Below are positions 20,262 through 28,562 of a stretch of 51,763 nt of DNA, piece by piece. The notes under the pieces were generated by a model. That model did not search any database and had not been told where the DNA came from. It saw nothing but the letters and a program-made list of their open reading frames with translations. Every line of letters starts with the position of its first letter. The stretch's first letter is position 1. Both the position numbers and the translations under genes were made by a program. The stretch is from the NCBI RefSeq assembly GCF_014652455.1, contig NZ_BMYV01000004.1, forward strand, positions 1 through 51,763, read 5' to 3'. This DNA is from Litorimonas cladophorae. Lineage in GTDB: Bacteria > Pseudomonadota > Alphaproteobacteria > Caulobacterales > Maricaulaceae.

Positions 20262-22556
20262 ATGAAAAAGCTTACCCCGCGACCGCCGAAAAAGGCCTTT
20301 ATAACCGATGAGCAAGCGCTCCGGTTTCACTCTGAACCGACCCCAGGAAAACTCGCGCTTCAACCGACAAAACCTATGGCGACGCAGCGGGACCTTTCAC
20401 TGGCTTACAGTCCAGGCGTCGCGGTTCCAGTCGAGGCGATCGCCAAAGACCCGGATACGGTTTATGACTACACATCCAAAGGGAATATGGTTGCCGTTAT
20501 CTCAAACGGCACCGCTATTTTGGGCCTTGGAAACTTGGGGGCGATGGCCTCTAAGCCCGTCATGGAGGGCAAAGCTGTGCTGTTCAAACGCTTCGCTGAT
20601 ATTGATAGTTTCGATATAGAGGTCGAAGAGGAAGATGCAGAGGCTTTTATCGAATGCGTGAAGCGTTTCGGGAATACGTTTGGCGGGATCAATCTCGAAG
20701 ATATTGGGTCCCCAGAATGTTTCATCATTGAGTCGCAATTGCGCGACCTGCTGGACATACCCGTTTTTCATGATGACCAACATGGCACAGCGATTATCGC
20801 GACGGCTGGATTGATTAACGCTTGCCATCTTACAGGACGGAAGTTTGAAGACATTAAACTTGTCTTGTCGGGCGCCGGTGCTGCGGGACTATCCGTTCTA
20901 AATCTCGTCAAACATCTTGGCGTCAAAGATGAAAACGCGATCGTGCTTGATAGTAGAGGCGTCATCTACAAAGGCCGCAAAGAGTATATGGACCAATGGA
21001 AAGCGCCCCACGCTGTCGATACAGAAATGCGCACATTGGAAGAGGCTATGGTTGACGCAGATGTCTTTTTTGGACTGTCCGCAGCTGGGATCGTTTCACA
21101 GGACATGGTGAAATCTATGGCGCCCAATCCCATCATTTTTGCAATGGCCAATCCAGACCCAGAAATATTGCCAGAAGACATTAAAGCAGTTCGGGACGAT
21201 GCGATCATCGCGACAGGCCGATCCGACTATCCAAATCAGGTCAATAATGTTCTTGGTTTCCCTTATATTTTCCGAGGCGCACTCGATGTTCGAGCTCGAA
21301 ATGTGAATGAGGAAATGAAGCTGGCTTGTGCCCACGCTTTGGCGGATTTGGCGCGCCAAGACGTCCCTGAGGAGGTTGCCGCAGCGTATCACGGCAATCG
21401 GCCGAAATATGGTCCGGAATATATTATTCCCGCGCCTTTCGACCCCCGCCTAATTTCGGAAATCCCGCCTTATGTTGCTCAGGCGGCGATGGATACGGGG
21501 GTCGCCCGCAAGCCTATCGAGGACATGGTCGCCTATAAGAAATCCCTAGCACGCAGACAAGATCCAACGGCGGCCATACTTCAAGGCATTACGGCCGCTG
21601 TCCAAGAGGAACCAAAGACAATCGTTTTTGCCGAAGGCGAAGAACCTGCCGTTATTCGTGCAGCGCAAAGCTTCCAACAGCGCGGTCTAGGCAAGGCTAT
21701 TCTGATTGGCCGGGAGAAGCCAATCTATGACAACATGAAATTGTTGGGGGTTGAAAATCCGGAAAGCCTTACCGTTTTGAATGCGCGCCTCTTTGATAGA
21801 AACGCAGAATTTACGGAATATCTGTATTCAAAATTGCAACGCAGAGGGTTCCTGCGCCGCGACGCACAGCGTTTGGTGAACAATGACCGGAACGTCTTTT
21901 CGGCCTTGCTGCTCCAACACGGATTGGCTGATGGCATGGTTTCGGGTGTCACGCGATCATATGATGTCGTTCTCCGCGACGTTCGCCTTGTTCTAGATCA
22001 TCGTCCAGAAGAGCGGACGATGGGCGTGTCTGTCGTGGTGAATAAGGGGAAAACGTTGTTCATTGCAGACACCAATGTGACCGAGCTTCCCGATGCATGG
22101 GACCTCGCAAATATTGCGGAGTCGACGGCGAACTTTGCGCGTGAATTTGGTTTTGAGCCACGTGTGGCTTTCTTGTCTTATTCAACCTTCGGAAACCCAA
22201 TTGGGGAGCGGATGCAAAAAGTGCGGGAGGCGGTCGAGATCCTGGATGAGCGCGACGTTGATTTTGAATATGAGGGTGATATCGCCGCCGATGTCGCGCT
22301 GGATCCGCTACACATGCTAACTTACCCATTCTCCCGTCTGACCGACTCTGCGAATGTTTTAGTTATGCCCGCAATTCATAGTGCGTCCATCGCAACAAAG
22401 TTATTGAATTCCGTGGGCGGTGCGACCGTTTTGGGGCCCTTCTTGACGGGTCTAGAGAAACCTGTGCAAATTTGTGCTTTGGGCGCTACGGCCTCTGAAA
22501 TTGTACGTATGGCGACACTTGCCGCCTTCGCCCCGTCACATCGAGATATTGGCTAG
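20262..22556 (+). CDS. maeB: NADP-dependent malic enzyme with C-terminal phosphotransacetylase-like domain
   Basis: 764 aa from ATG 20262, with SD CGGAGA 6-7 nt upstream. A farther start at 20199 is in frame without SD. It converts malate to pyruvate and CO2, reducing NADP. The malic N-terminal domain has LAYSPGVAVPVEAIAKDP and GLGNLGAMASKPVMEGK, then the HDDQHGTAI motif. The Rossmann site is LVLSGAGAAGLSVLNLV. From about residue 430 a phosphate acetyltransferase-like domain follows (DGMVSGVTRSYDVVLRDVRL), usually regulatory in MaeB. The length matches the MaeB class. The MATE exporter gene starts 15 nt downstream. Confidence 0.95.
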   Translation: MKKLTPRPPKKAFITDEQALRFHSEPTPGKLALQPTKPMATQRDLSLAYSPGVAVPVEAIAKDPDTVYDYTSKGNMVAVISNGTAILGLGNLGAMASKPVMEGKAVLFKRFADIDSFDIEVEEEDAEAFIECVKRFGNTFGGINLEDIGSPECFIIESQLRDLLDIPVFHDDQHGTAIIATAGLINACHLTGRKFEDIKLVLSGAGAAGLSVLNLVKHLGVKDENAIVLDSRGVIYKGRKEYMDQWKAPHAVDTEMRTLEEAMVDADVFFGLSAAGIVSQDMVKSMAPNPIIFAMANPDPEILPEDIKAVRDDAIIATGRSDYPNQVNNVLGFPYIFRGALDVRARNVNEEMKLACAHALADLARQDVPEEVAAAYHGNRPKYGPEYIIPAPFDPRLISEIPPYVAQAAMDTGVARKPIEDMVAYKKSLARRQDPTAAILQGITAAVQEEPKTIVFAEGEEPAVIRAAQSFQQRGLGKAILIGREKPIYDNMKLLGVENPESLTVLNARLFDRNAEFTEYLYSKLQRRGFLRRDAQRLVNNDRNVFSALLLQHGLADGMVSGVTRSYDVVLRDVRLVLDHRPEERTMGVSVVVNKGKTLFIADTNVTELPDAWDLANIAESTANFAREFGFEPRVAFLSYSTFGNPIGERMQKVREAVEILDERDVDFEYEGDIAADVALDPLHMLTYPFSRLTDSANVLVMPAIHSASIATKLLNSVGGATVLGPFLTGLEKPVQICALGATASEIVRMATLAAFAPSHRDIG

Positions 22557-22571
22557 GTTGCACTGAGTAGA

Positions 22572-23951
22572 ATGGCGTCGCCCTCCAAAACAAATGTTCT
22601 AGAGGGTTCGGTCACCCTGCATATTTTGCGTATGCTGGGGCCATTCTCGATTGCCGTCATCGCCCTAATTTCGACAGGAATAATTGATACTATCTACCTC
22701 GGGCGGCTAAAAGATGCCGCTCGTCCCGATCTTGCGATTATGGCGCTGGCGGCGCTGGGGTTCGCGTTCCCAATTAGCTTCATCGCCAACAGCGCAAATA
22801 TCGGTCTTGGGGCAGGAACCATGAGTGCTGTCTCACGTGCCTTGGGGCAGGGCGACGAGCCCAAAGCGCGCCGACATGCAGCCGCCGCGATCTTTATGGG
22901 GTTGGCGGTTATGTCAATCTTAGTGACCTTGATGCTCTTGGTCGCGCCGTTTCTACTGCCGTTCGCTGGCGCGAGCGAGGAGGTCGCGAAAATGGCTTTC
23001 TCCTACCTCATTATCGTTATGCCTGGCCTCGTTCTCGTAAGTGTTGCGTCGATGAGCAACAATATTTTGCGGGCTGGTGGTGAGGCGATTCTGCCCTCCT
23101 CAATCATGATCCTAGGGGCGCTCATCAATATTGGATTAAACCCTTTCTTGATTTTCGGCTGGGGTCCGTTTCCCCGCATGGAATTGGAGGGAGCGGCCCT
23201 TTCGACTTTGATTGGTAATGCGGTTGGCGCTGGATATGGTTTCTATTTAGTCCTGATGCACCGCAAAGCCGTCGATTTCGCTGGTATGACCTTGAGTTCT
23301 CTAAAGCATGCATGGTCAATCATCGGGCAAGTGGGCGTGACTGCCGCTGGAACAAATATCATCGTCCCTGTTTCCACATTTTTCGCTGTTTCGATAATCG
23401 GGAATGTTTTGGGCGAGGTGGATGTGGCAGCCTTTACCGTTGCCAGCCGTGCCGAACTTATTTCTGTCGGGCTACTTTATGCCCTATCCGCGTGTATCGG
23501 CGCCGTGACCGGCCGAAATGGTGGTGCAGGTCGAACAGATCGTGTGCGGGAAGCCTTTAAAGTCAGTTATCTAATTTGTGTGATCTGGGGTACGGTAATG
23601 GCGATCTTCTTGGCCCTTTTCGCGCGACAGATCGCTGGCGTATTCACATCGGATGAGTTGCTGATCGCTAAGATCATTCCCTATTTTTATATCGTTCCCG
23701 TGAGCGTATTTGCATATGGTTTTGTTTTCGTATCGGCTGCTGGGTTGAATGCATTGGGCCGTCCACTCTACGGGCTGCTTTATACCGTCACGCGATCAGC
23801 CATCTTATACTTAGGCTTCATCGCGGCGGGTGTATATCTGGCAGGATTATTAGGCGCGTTCATCGGTGTTGCCGCCGCAAATCTGATCTCGGGTTTCATT
23901 GCGATATATTGGACCATGAAGAAAGCACCTATGACCGCCAAAGAGAGTTGA
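22572..23951 (+). CDS. MATE family efflux transporter
   Basis: 459 aa, about 12 hydrophobic helices with no cleavable signal. MATE proteins export drugs or metabolites in exchange for Na+ or H+. Supporting segments are FPISFIANSANIGLGAGTMS near helix 2, the paired motif around VTAAGTNIIVPVSTF at the start of the second half, and two-fold pseudo-repeat length. Only 15 nt separate it from maeB, so co-transcription is likely. The substrate is unknown. It also resembles DinF/NorM-type members, which I cannot separate by eye. Confidence 0.85.
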   Translation: MASPSKTNVLEGSVTLHILRMLGPFSIAVIALISTGIIDTIYLGRLKDAARPDLAIMALAALGFAFPISFIANSANIGLGAGTMSAVSRALGQGDEPKARRHAAAAIFMGLAVMSILVTLMLLVAPFLLPFAGASEEVAKMAFSYLIIVMPGLVLVSVASMSNNILRAGGEAILPSSIMILGALINIGLNPFLIFGWGPFPRMELEGAALSTLIGNAVGAGYGFYLVLMHRKAVDFAGMTLSSLKHAWSIIGQVGVTAAGTNIIVPVSTFFAVSIIGNVLGEVDVAAFTVASRAELISVGLLYALSACIGAVTGRNGGAGRTDRVREAFKVSYLICVIWGTVMAIFLALFARQIAGVFTSDELLIAKIIPYFYIVPVSVFAYGFVFVSAAGLNALGRPLYGLLYTVTRSAILYLGFIAAGVYLAGLLGAFIGVAAANLISGFIAIYWTMKKAPMTAKES

Positions 23952-23993
23952 CGAGGGGCATTTCTGGCGCTAACTCGCGCGCTCATACCTGTG

Positions 23994-24078
23994 CGGGTGT
24001 GGCGGAATTGGTAGACGCGCTAGATTTAGGTTCTAGTATCTTAGGATGTGAAGGTTCAAGTCCTTTCACCCGCACCAC
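23994..24078 (+). tRNA. tRNA-Leu (anticodon TAG)
   Basis: An 85-nt class II tRNA. The acceptor GCGGGTG pairs with CACCCGC, the D arm starts TGGCGGAATTGGTAGACGC, and the anticodon stem CTAGA/TCTAG has loop TTTAGGT (anticodon TAG). A variable arm (TATCTTAGGATGT region) and T arm GGTTCAAGTCC follow. Discriminator A and encoded CCA at 24076-24078. Confidence 0.96.
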
Positions 24079-24771
24079 TTTTATCTCGACATCGGGCGTG
24101 TAAACCCTTGTAATTGTTCAGTTTTCCTGTGGGAGTCTGTAGCTTATTTTGCTGTTTTACGCGTCCTGCAGTACAAACTGTAGCACAATGTGCGGTACAA
24201 AGGAGGACTTTGGTGTGAAAACCATAAGCCGCCCGAACCAGTATCTCCAACAACGTTGAGAGGTTTAGTACTATATTCTCCGCGTCCCAACGATTCTCAC
24301 CGAGAAAAGAGGACGCCGAAGTAATTTCTGGTCACTTGAGATTAACAGCGTCAGCACGGCGAGCATGCGTTAGGTTAGCAAAGGGTAGTGGCGGGGTGTT
24401 CGTCGATTTCATCTTGCTCAGACCATAGCATTCGGGTCGGAAATTTCCGCTTGAAATCAATGAGAAAGTTCTAGGGTTGGGGGATTTTGAAGTTCGCGGA
24501 AAATGGGCGAGTGTGGCAGGGCTTGGGTGAAAGGCGTAGATGGCAAGACAAACGGGGGCGGTGCCATCACCATGCTAACGCATTGTCTGCCCTTTGGTTT
24601 TGAAACTCACCACCAATCCGCATGGGGTTAACGATATGGCGTACCCCCAGAGGGCTTTAAGAACTGGAGTGTCACATATTGACGAAATTGTCGAAACCTT
24701 CATTAGCCCTGTATGAGCTGAATGCCACGCTATCGTTATTATCGGACCCTTGCATGTTCGGGTTTTCTTTC
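24079..24771. other. Gene-free stretch after tRNA-Leu
   Basis: About 690 nt with frequent stops in all frames and no credible gene. tRNA-Leu 3' ends are common integration sites, but I find no second copy of the tRNA 3' end and no integrase in the window, so a mobile-element origin is not supported. A Pho-box-like cluster bounds it on the right. Confidence 0.4.
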
Positions 24772-24811
24772 TTGACAGTTTTATGACAGTTCATGTAACA
24801 ATAGTGACACA
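24772..24811 (-). promoter_or_regulatory. Pho-box-like cluster (PhoB site candidate)
   Basis: On the minus strand this region reads CTGTCATAAAACTGTCAA, two CTGTCAT-type heptamers separated by 4 nt, matching the known PhoB box consensus in sequence and 11-bp spacing. On the plus strand the TGACA cores start at 24773 and 24784, with a weaker TGTAACA at 24794 and another TGACA at 24805. TTGACA (24772-24777) could also act as a -35 element for the downstream TPR gene, with a weak -10 at 24796. Box polarity points away from the TPR gene, so activation versus repression is undecided. Confidence 0.55.
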
Positions 24812-24895
24812 TTGAGGTTAGGCTCTCGATGCGTAAGCCAACGGCGCGCGTTTGCAGTCTTTATATACGTTGGTGATGTTCAATTGGAGCTCACC

Positions 24896-25480
24896 ATGAA
24901 AACTGTTTTTATTACCACGTTCATTTCGGTCGCATTTGTGACTGGCTCAGCATACGCGTCCGAGGTTTTTTCCGACACCTCTATCACGTCAGGCCTTTCT
25001 GGTGTGGATGTTAAAGCTGAGCGAAACTTACGTCTTTGCCTTAATGCAGATACAGAAATTGCGTCTAGCAGCTCCATTCGTGCCTGCACTAAAGCCTATC
25101 AAGCTTCGATCCCATCCTATGACTTACGGTCTGAAATTTTAACGCGCCGTGGATTACTACAATTCTCAAACGGCAAGTTTGATAAGGCGGCCCGTGATTT
25201 CACGAAAGCCTCTAGTTTGTCGCCTGACAATAATCTTGCAAATTTGGGGACTGGATTCGCCGCGTTGATGAAGAATGATATTTTGAGCGCCAAGTTTAAA
25301 TTCCAGAATTGCGACGACCAAGGAGAGCTTGCCCCGCTTGCAGCTTATGGCTTGGCTTTAGCTTTTGAGCAGAACGGCGAAACAAGTGCTGCCGCGCAAG
25401 CTTACCAGCGGGCGCTCAAATTGAAACCTGGCTGGACTGCGGCGCAGGAGAATTTAGCCAATTTGAATTCAACAATCTAA
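24896..25480 (+). CDS. Periplasmic tetratricopeptide-repeat protein
   Basis: 194 aa from ATG 24896 (SD GGAG at 24886-24889). An upstream start at 24812 is in frame but has no SD and would bury the signal peptide. The Sec signal MKTVFITTFISVAFVTGSAYA is followed by a mature protein with TPR-like helices: LTRRGLLQFSNGKFDKAARD, then NLANLGTGFAALMKNDILSA, and AAQAYQRALKLKPGWTAAQE near the C-terminus. Two Cys (CLNADTEI, IRACTKAYQ) could form a disulfide. TPR proteins are scaffolds. The position between Pho-box-like sites and next to a TonB receptor and lipoprotein suggests a shared envelope task. Confidence 0.78.
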   Translation: MKTVFITTFISVAFVTGSAYASEVFSDTSITSGLSGVDVKAERNLRLCLNADTEIASSSSIRACTKAYQASIPSYDLRSEILTRRGLLQFSNGKFDKAARDFTKASSLSPDNNLANLGTGFAALMKNDILSAKFKFQNCDDQGELAPLAAYGLALAFEQNGETSAAAQAYQRALKLKPGWTAAQENLANLNSTI

Positions 25481-25507
25481 ACCCCAATGCTTAATCGAAA
25501 AATATGA

Positions 25508-25534
25508 AGCGTTCCGCTCTACGGGGCGCTTTTT
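25508..25534 (+). terminator. Intrinsic terminator after the TPR gene
   Basis: AGCGTTCCG pairs with CGGGGCGCT (two G-T pairs) around a CTCTA loop, followed by TTTT. Located 28 nt after the TPR stop, so the TPR gene and the lipoprotein gene are probably separate transcripts. Confidence 0.75.
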
Positions 25535-25547
25535 GACTTTTCGGGGA

Positions 25548-25565
25548 CTGTTATATTTTTGTCAT
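25548..25565 (+). promoter_or_regulatory. Second Pho-box-like site, upstream of the lipoprotein gene
   Basis: CTGTTAT-ATTT-TTGTCAT: two heptamers at the 11-bp spacing of PhoB boxes, each with one or two differences from CTGTCAT, oriented toward the lipoprotein gene (start 25701). A CTGTCAC heptamer also occurs at 25602-25608. The match is weaker than in the upstream cluster. Confidence 0.45.
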
Positions 25566-25700
25566 TGAAATTTCAAAAAAATGAAATGCTAGCGTTATGA
25601 GTCTGTCACAAAAAATCGCCATAGCCCCCTCGAATGCGGTCGAGGTTAGATCAGGATTCATCCCGATGTCTGCGCCAGAAATTTTAATGGTGAGGCTCAT

Positions 25701-28439
25701 ATGTCTATTTCCTTTCGCGGCTTATTGCTTGCGACAGCTACAAGTTTTGCTTTGGTCGCGTGCGGCGGCGGGAGCACCGCGTCGCCCGGCAGTACAGGTC
25801 CGGTAACAGTTAATCCTCCGGGTGGCGGGACAACGACGCCGCAGGCAGACTTTGATTTAGTGCCAAATGATAATTGCCCAACGGGGACGACGTTAGAAAC
25901 AATCACGAATGCGACAGGGACAGTAGAAGCCTGTACGATAACCGGAACGGTCACAGAGAACCTCACATTGACAGCCGAAAACGGGTATGCTCTCGATGGC
26001 GCAGTTTTCGTTGGTGAAGACGGCGGTGCGAATGTTGCTTTGACTATACCCGCTGGTGTTACGGTCTTTGGTAAAGCGGGTGAAGACTACCTCGTCGTAT
26101 CGCGCGGTTCTCGACTGAATGCACTCGGAACGGCCTCAGAACCGATTGTCATGACATCTATCGAGGACGTTCAAGGCACCGTGAACGCTGACACGGATCG
26201 CGGACTTTGGGGCGGCCTGGTCATCAATGGTTTTGCTCCGATCAACGACTGTATTGATGCGACGGCGACTGGCGGAACGGCAGGCTGCGAAAAATCAGGC
26301 GAGGGTTCTTCAGGCCTATTCGGTGGCGATAGCGCGACAGATAACTCCGGCACACTTCAATTCATGCAGGTTAAATATGCTGGAAACCTTATCAATGATG
26401 AAGACGAACTAAACGGTATAGCTTTTCAAGGTGTTGGGTCCGGGACAACATGTGACCATATTCAAGTTCATAATAATGCAGATGACGGTGTCGAATTCTT
26501 TGGAGGCACTGTTCAGTGTAATTATCTCGTTCTTACAGGTATTGGAGATGATAGTCTCGACTGGACGGATGGTTGGCAAGGCGGCGCACAATATGTGCTC
26601 GTTCGTCAAGCTTCTGATGCCGGTGATCGCGGCATTGAGGGCGATAACCGGAGTTCCAATAATGAGCTAACCCCACGCTCCAACCCAACTGTCGCCAATT
26701 TCACCTTTCTTGGTGGTGCTTCGGGCGACACAGGTATTGTGAACCGAGCAGGCACGGATGGTCGCATTGTCAATGGTATCATAACTGGCTTTCAAGACGC
26801 CGGCGTGGATATTGATGATGGATCCATCGCTCGTGCTGAAAACGGATCCCTAACTTACGCCTCTCTTTTCCTCGACAATGCTGATAACATCGAGAGCGGT
26901 GATAGCGACGAGACCTTTGATACAGAGGCTTACGTCGGAAGCTCTCCAAATGTGACACAAGGAAACAACTCTCTCTCAAATGAATTCTTCCCTGGCGCAG
27001 CCGAGCTGGGCGTTACCGCTGAGGACCTGTCTGATGACATGAATTTTGACAATGTCACTTACATTGGCGCGTTTGGACCAACGGAAACACCCGATAGTAA
27101 CTGGGCGTCCGGTTGGACATTTGGTGTCACCGAAAGTCCGACAGATTGTCCAGTGGGGACAATCTCTACAGGTGACGTCGTTGGGGGCAAGGGTATCTGT
27201 TCATTGACGGGTACACTCACCACGAACGTTCGCCTAAATAGCAATTTTGTCTACCAACTCGAAGGTGCAGTTTTTGTCGGTGAAGACGTGGGTGGTGACG
27301 CAACGGCTCCAAATGCCGATGCGGCAACAGCTATCCTAACGATAGATGCGGGCACTACGATCTTTGGTGCCGCAGGCGAAGATTATCTCGTTATTTCACG
27401 AGGGTCGCAAATTCGCTCAAACGGCACAGCCTCTGCACCCGTCAACATGACATCTCGGAATGAAGTGTTTGGAACAGCAAATTTGGCGACTGACCGCGCA
27501 CTTTGGGGCGGCTTAATTATTAATGGTCGCGCACCGATCAATGACTGTATAGATGCCACCGCGACCGGCGGAACAGCAGAGTGTGAGAAGTCAGGTGAGG
27601 GTTCATCTGGCTTGTTCGGCGGAAACGCATCTGACGATAATTCCGGCAATCTTTTCTACACGCGCGTTTCCTTTGCCGGAAATCTCATAAATGACGAAGA
27701 CGAGTTGAACGGTATTGCCTTCCAAGGCGTTGGGAATGCCACGCAAGTCGACTTTATCCAAGTGCACAATAATGCGGATGATGGCGTCGAGTTCTTTGGC
27801 GGCACTGTGAATGTAAAACACGTTGTTCTGACGGGCAATGGTGACGATAGCATGGACTGGACAGATGGTTGGACCGGGAACGCTCAATTCGTCTTGATAG
27901 ATCAATCTGACGACGCAGGTGACCGCGGGATTGAAGGTGACAACCGCTCTTCCAATAATACGCTTCTACCGCGATCCAACCCAACTGTGTCAAACTTCAC
28001 TTTTGTCGGCGGTATTTCCGGCGATACGGGCATGGTTATCCGTGCAGGTACGGCGGGGCGCTTTCTGAACGGTCTTATAACTGGTTTCCAAGATGCTGGC
28101 GTTGACATCGACTCGGATGAAACCGCGGCGCAAGCAACATCTGGAAATGTGACATTCGACTCCATGCTAGTTCTTATCAACGCTGAAAATTTAGAAATGG
28201 ATGATGATGCGGGCGACACCGCAACAGTCACAGCGTTCAATGCCGGTGCCAATAATTTAACAGTCGGAACGACATCCGTGGGTGACGGGCAATATGTGCC
28301 TGCCGCTACAGATACGCAAACCCCTGCGACTGATCCATCGACCATAGATCCTTTCTTTGATGTAGCCGATTATGTCGGCGCCGTCCGAGACGCGAATGAT
28401 ACTTGGTATCAAGGATGGACCATCTTGGTCGACCAATAA
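25701..28439 (+). CDS. Surface lipoprotein with two tandem ~424-residue beta-helix-like copies
   Basis: 912 aa, SD GAGG before ATG 25701. The signal peptide ends in lipobox LVAC (Cys21), then a Gly/Thr/Pro linker. Two homologous copies follow: from about Asn58 and from about Asp482. Shared blocks include AGEDYLVVSRGS, PINDCIDATATGGTA, CEKSGEGSSGLFGG, NLINDEDELNGIAFQGVG, HNNADDGVEFFGGTV and GDRGIEGDNRSSNN. The Asp/Asn/Gly-rich, short-strand pattern fits a right-handed parallel beta-helix, possibly Ca-binding. It carries paired Cys in the N-terminal part of each copy. I recognise no enzyme motif. Context (Pho-box-like site, TonB receptor next) suggests a cell-surface ligand-capturing partner of the receptor. 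Confidence 0.75.
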   Translation: MSISFRGLLLATATSFALVACGGGSTASPGSTGPVTVNPPGGGTTTPQADFDLVPNDNCPTGTTLETITNATGTVEACTITGTVTENLTLTAENGYALDGAVFVGEDGGANVALTIPAGVTVFGKAGEDYLVVSRGSRLNALGTASEPIVMTSIEDVQGTVNADTDRGLWGGLVINGFAPINDCIDATATGGTAGCEKSGEGSSGLFGGDSATDNSGTLQFMQVKYAGNLINDEDELNGIAFQGVGSGTTCDHIQVHNNADDGVEFFGGTVQCNYLVLTGIGDDSLDWTDGWQGGAQYVLVRQASDAGDRGIEGDNRSSNNELTPRSNPTVANFTFLGGASGDTGIVNRAGTDGRIVNGIITGFQDAGVDIDDGSIARAENGSLTYASLFLDNADNIESGDSDETFDTEAYVGSSPNVTQGNNSLSNEFFPGAAELGVTAEDLSDDMNFDNVTYIGAFGPTETPDSNWASGWTFGVTESPTDCPVGTISTGDVVGGKGICSLTGTLTTNVRLNSNFVYQLEGAVFVGEDVGGDATAPNADAATAILTIDAGTTIFGAAGEDYLVISRGSQIRSNGTASAPVNMTSRNEVFGTANLATDRALWGGLIINGRAPINDCIDATATGGTAECEKSGEGSSGLFGGNASDDNSGNLFYTRVSFAGNLINDEDELNGIAFQGVGNATQVDFIQVHNNADDGVEFFGGTVNVKHVVLTGNGDDSMDWTDGWTGNAQFVLIDQSDDAGDRGIEGDNRSSNNTLLPRSNPTVSNFTFVGGISGDTGMVIRAGTAGRFLNGLITGFQDAGVDIDSDETAAQATSGNVTFDSMLVLINAENLEMDDDAGDTATVTAFNAGANNLTVGTTSVGDGQYVPAATDTQTPATDPSTIDPFFDVADYVGAVRDANDTWYQGWTILVDQ
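25872..28430 (+). repeat. Internal tandem duplication of ~1.27 kb
   Basis: The two halves of the lipoprotein gene (about 25872-27143 and 27144-28430) are homologous also at DNA level, most clearly 26225-26320 against 27533-27630 and 26375-26520 against 27683-27810. Third-position changes are numerous, so the duplication is not recent. Confidence 0.85.
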
Positions 28440-28496
28440 GTTACTGCGGCTGGCGTCAGTCGGCGGCTTCCCTAACCACTGGATACATCCAGTGCA

Positions 28497-28538
28497 GGGC
28501 TGGTGATTTCTAACCTCGTCACCAGCCCGCCTTTTTTT
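28497..28538 (+). terminator. Intrinsic terminator after the lipoprotein gene
   Basis: GGGCTGGTGA pairs perfectly with TCACCAGCCC over a 12-nt loop, followed by GCC and seven T residues. A second perfect hairpin, CACTGGA-TACA-TCCAGTG, lies just upstream (28477-28494). It separates the lipoprotein from the downstream receptor gene, whose start is only 25 nt away. Confidence 0.88.
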
Positions 28539-28562
28539 ACGCTAGATGGGACTCCTCTTTCC

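Noticed and set aside
24416-24433. 18-nt word GCTC-GACCATAGCATTC shared (17/18) with 45705-45722
   Set aside because: A match this short is expected a few times by chance in a 50-kb window, and the flanks do not match.
23994-24771. Possible genomic island at the tRNA-Leu 3' end
   Set aside because: No integrase, no duplicated tRNA 3' end and no mobile genes found.
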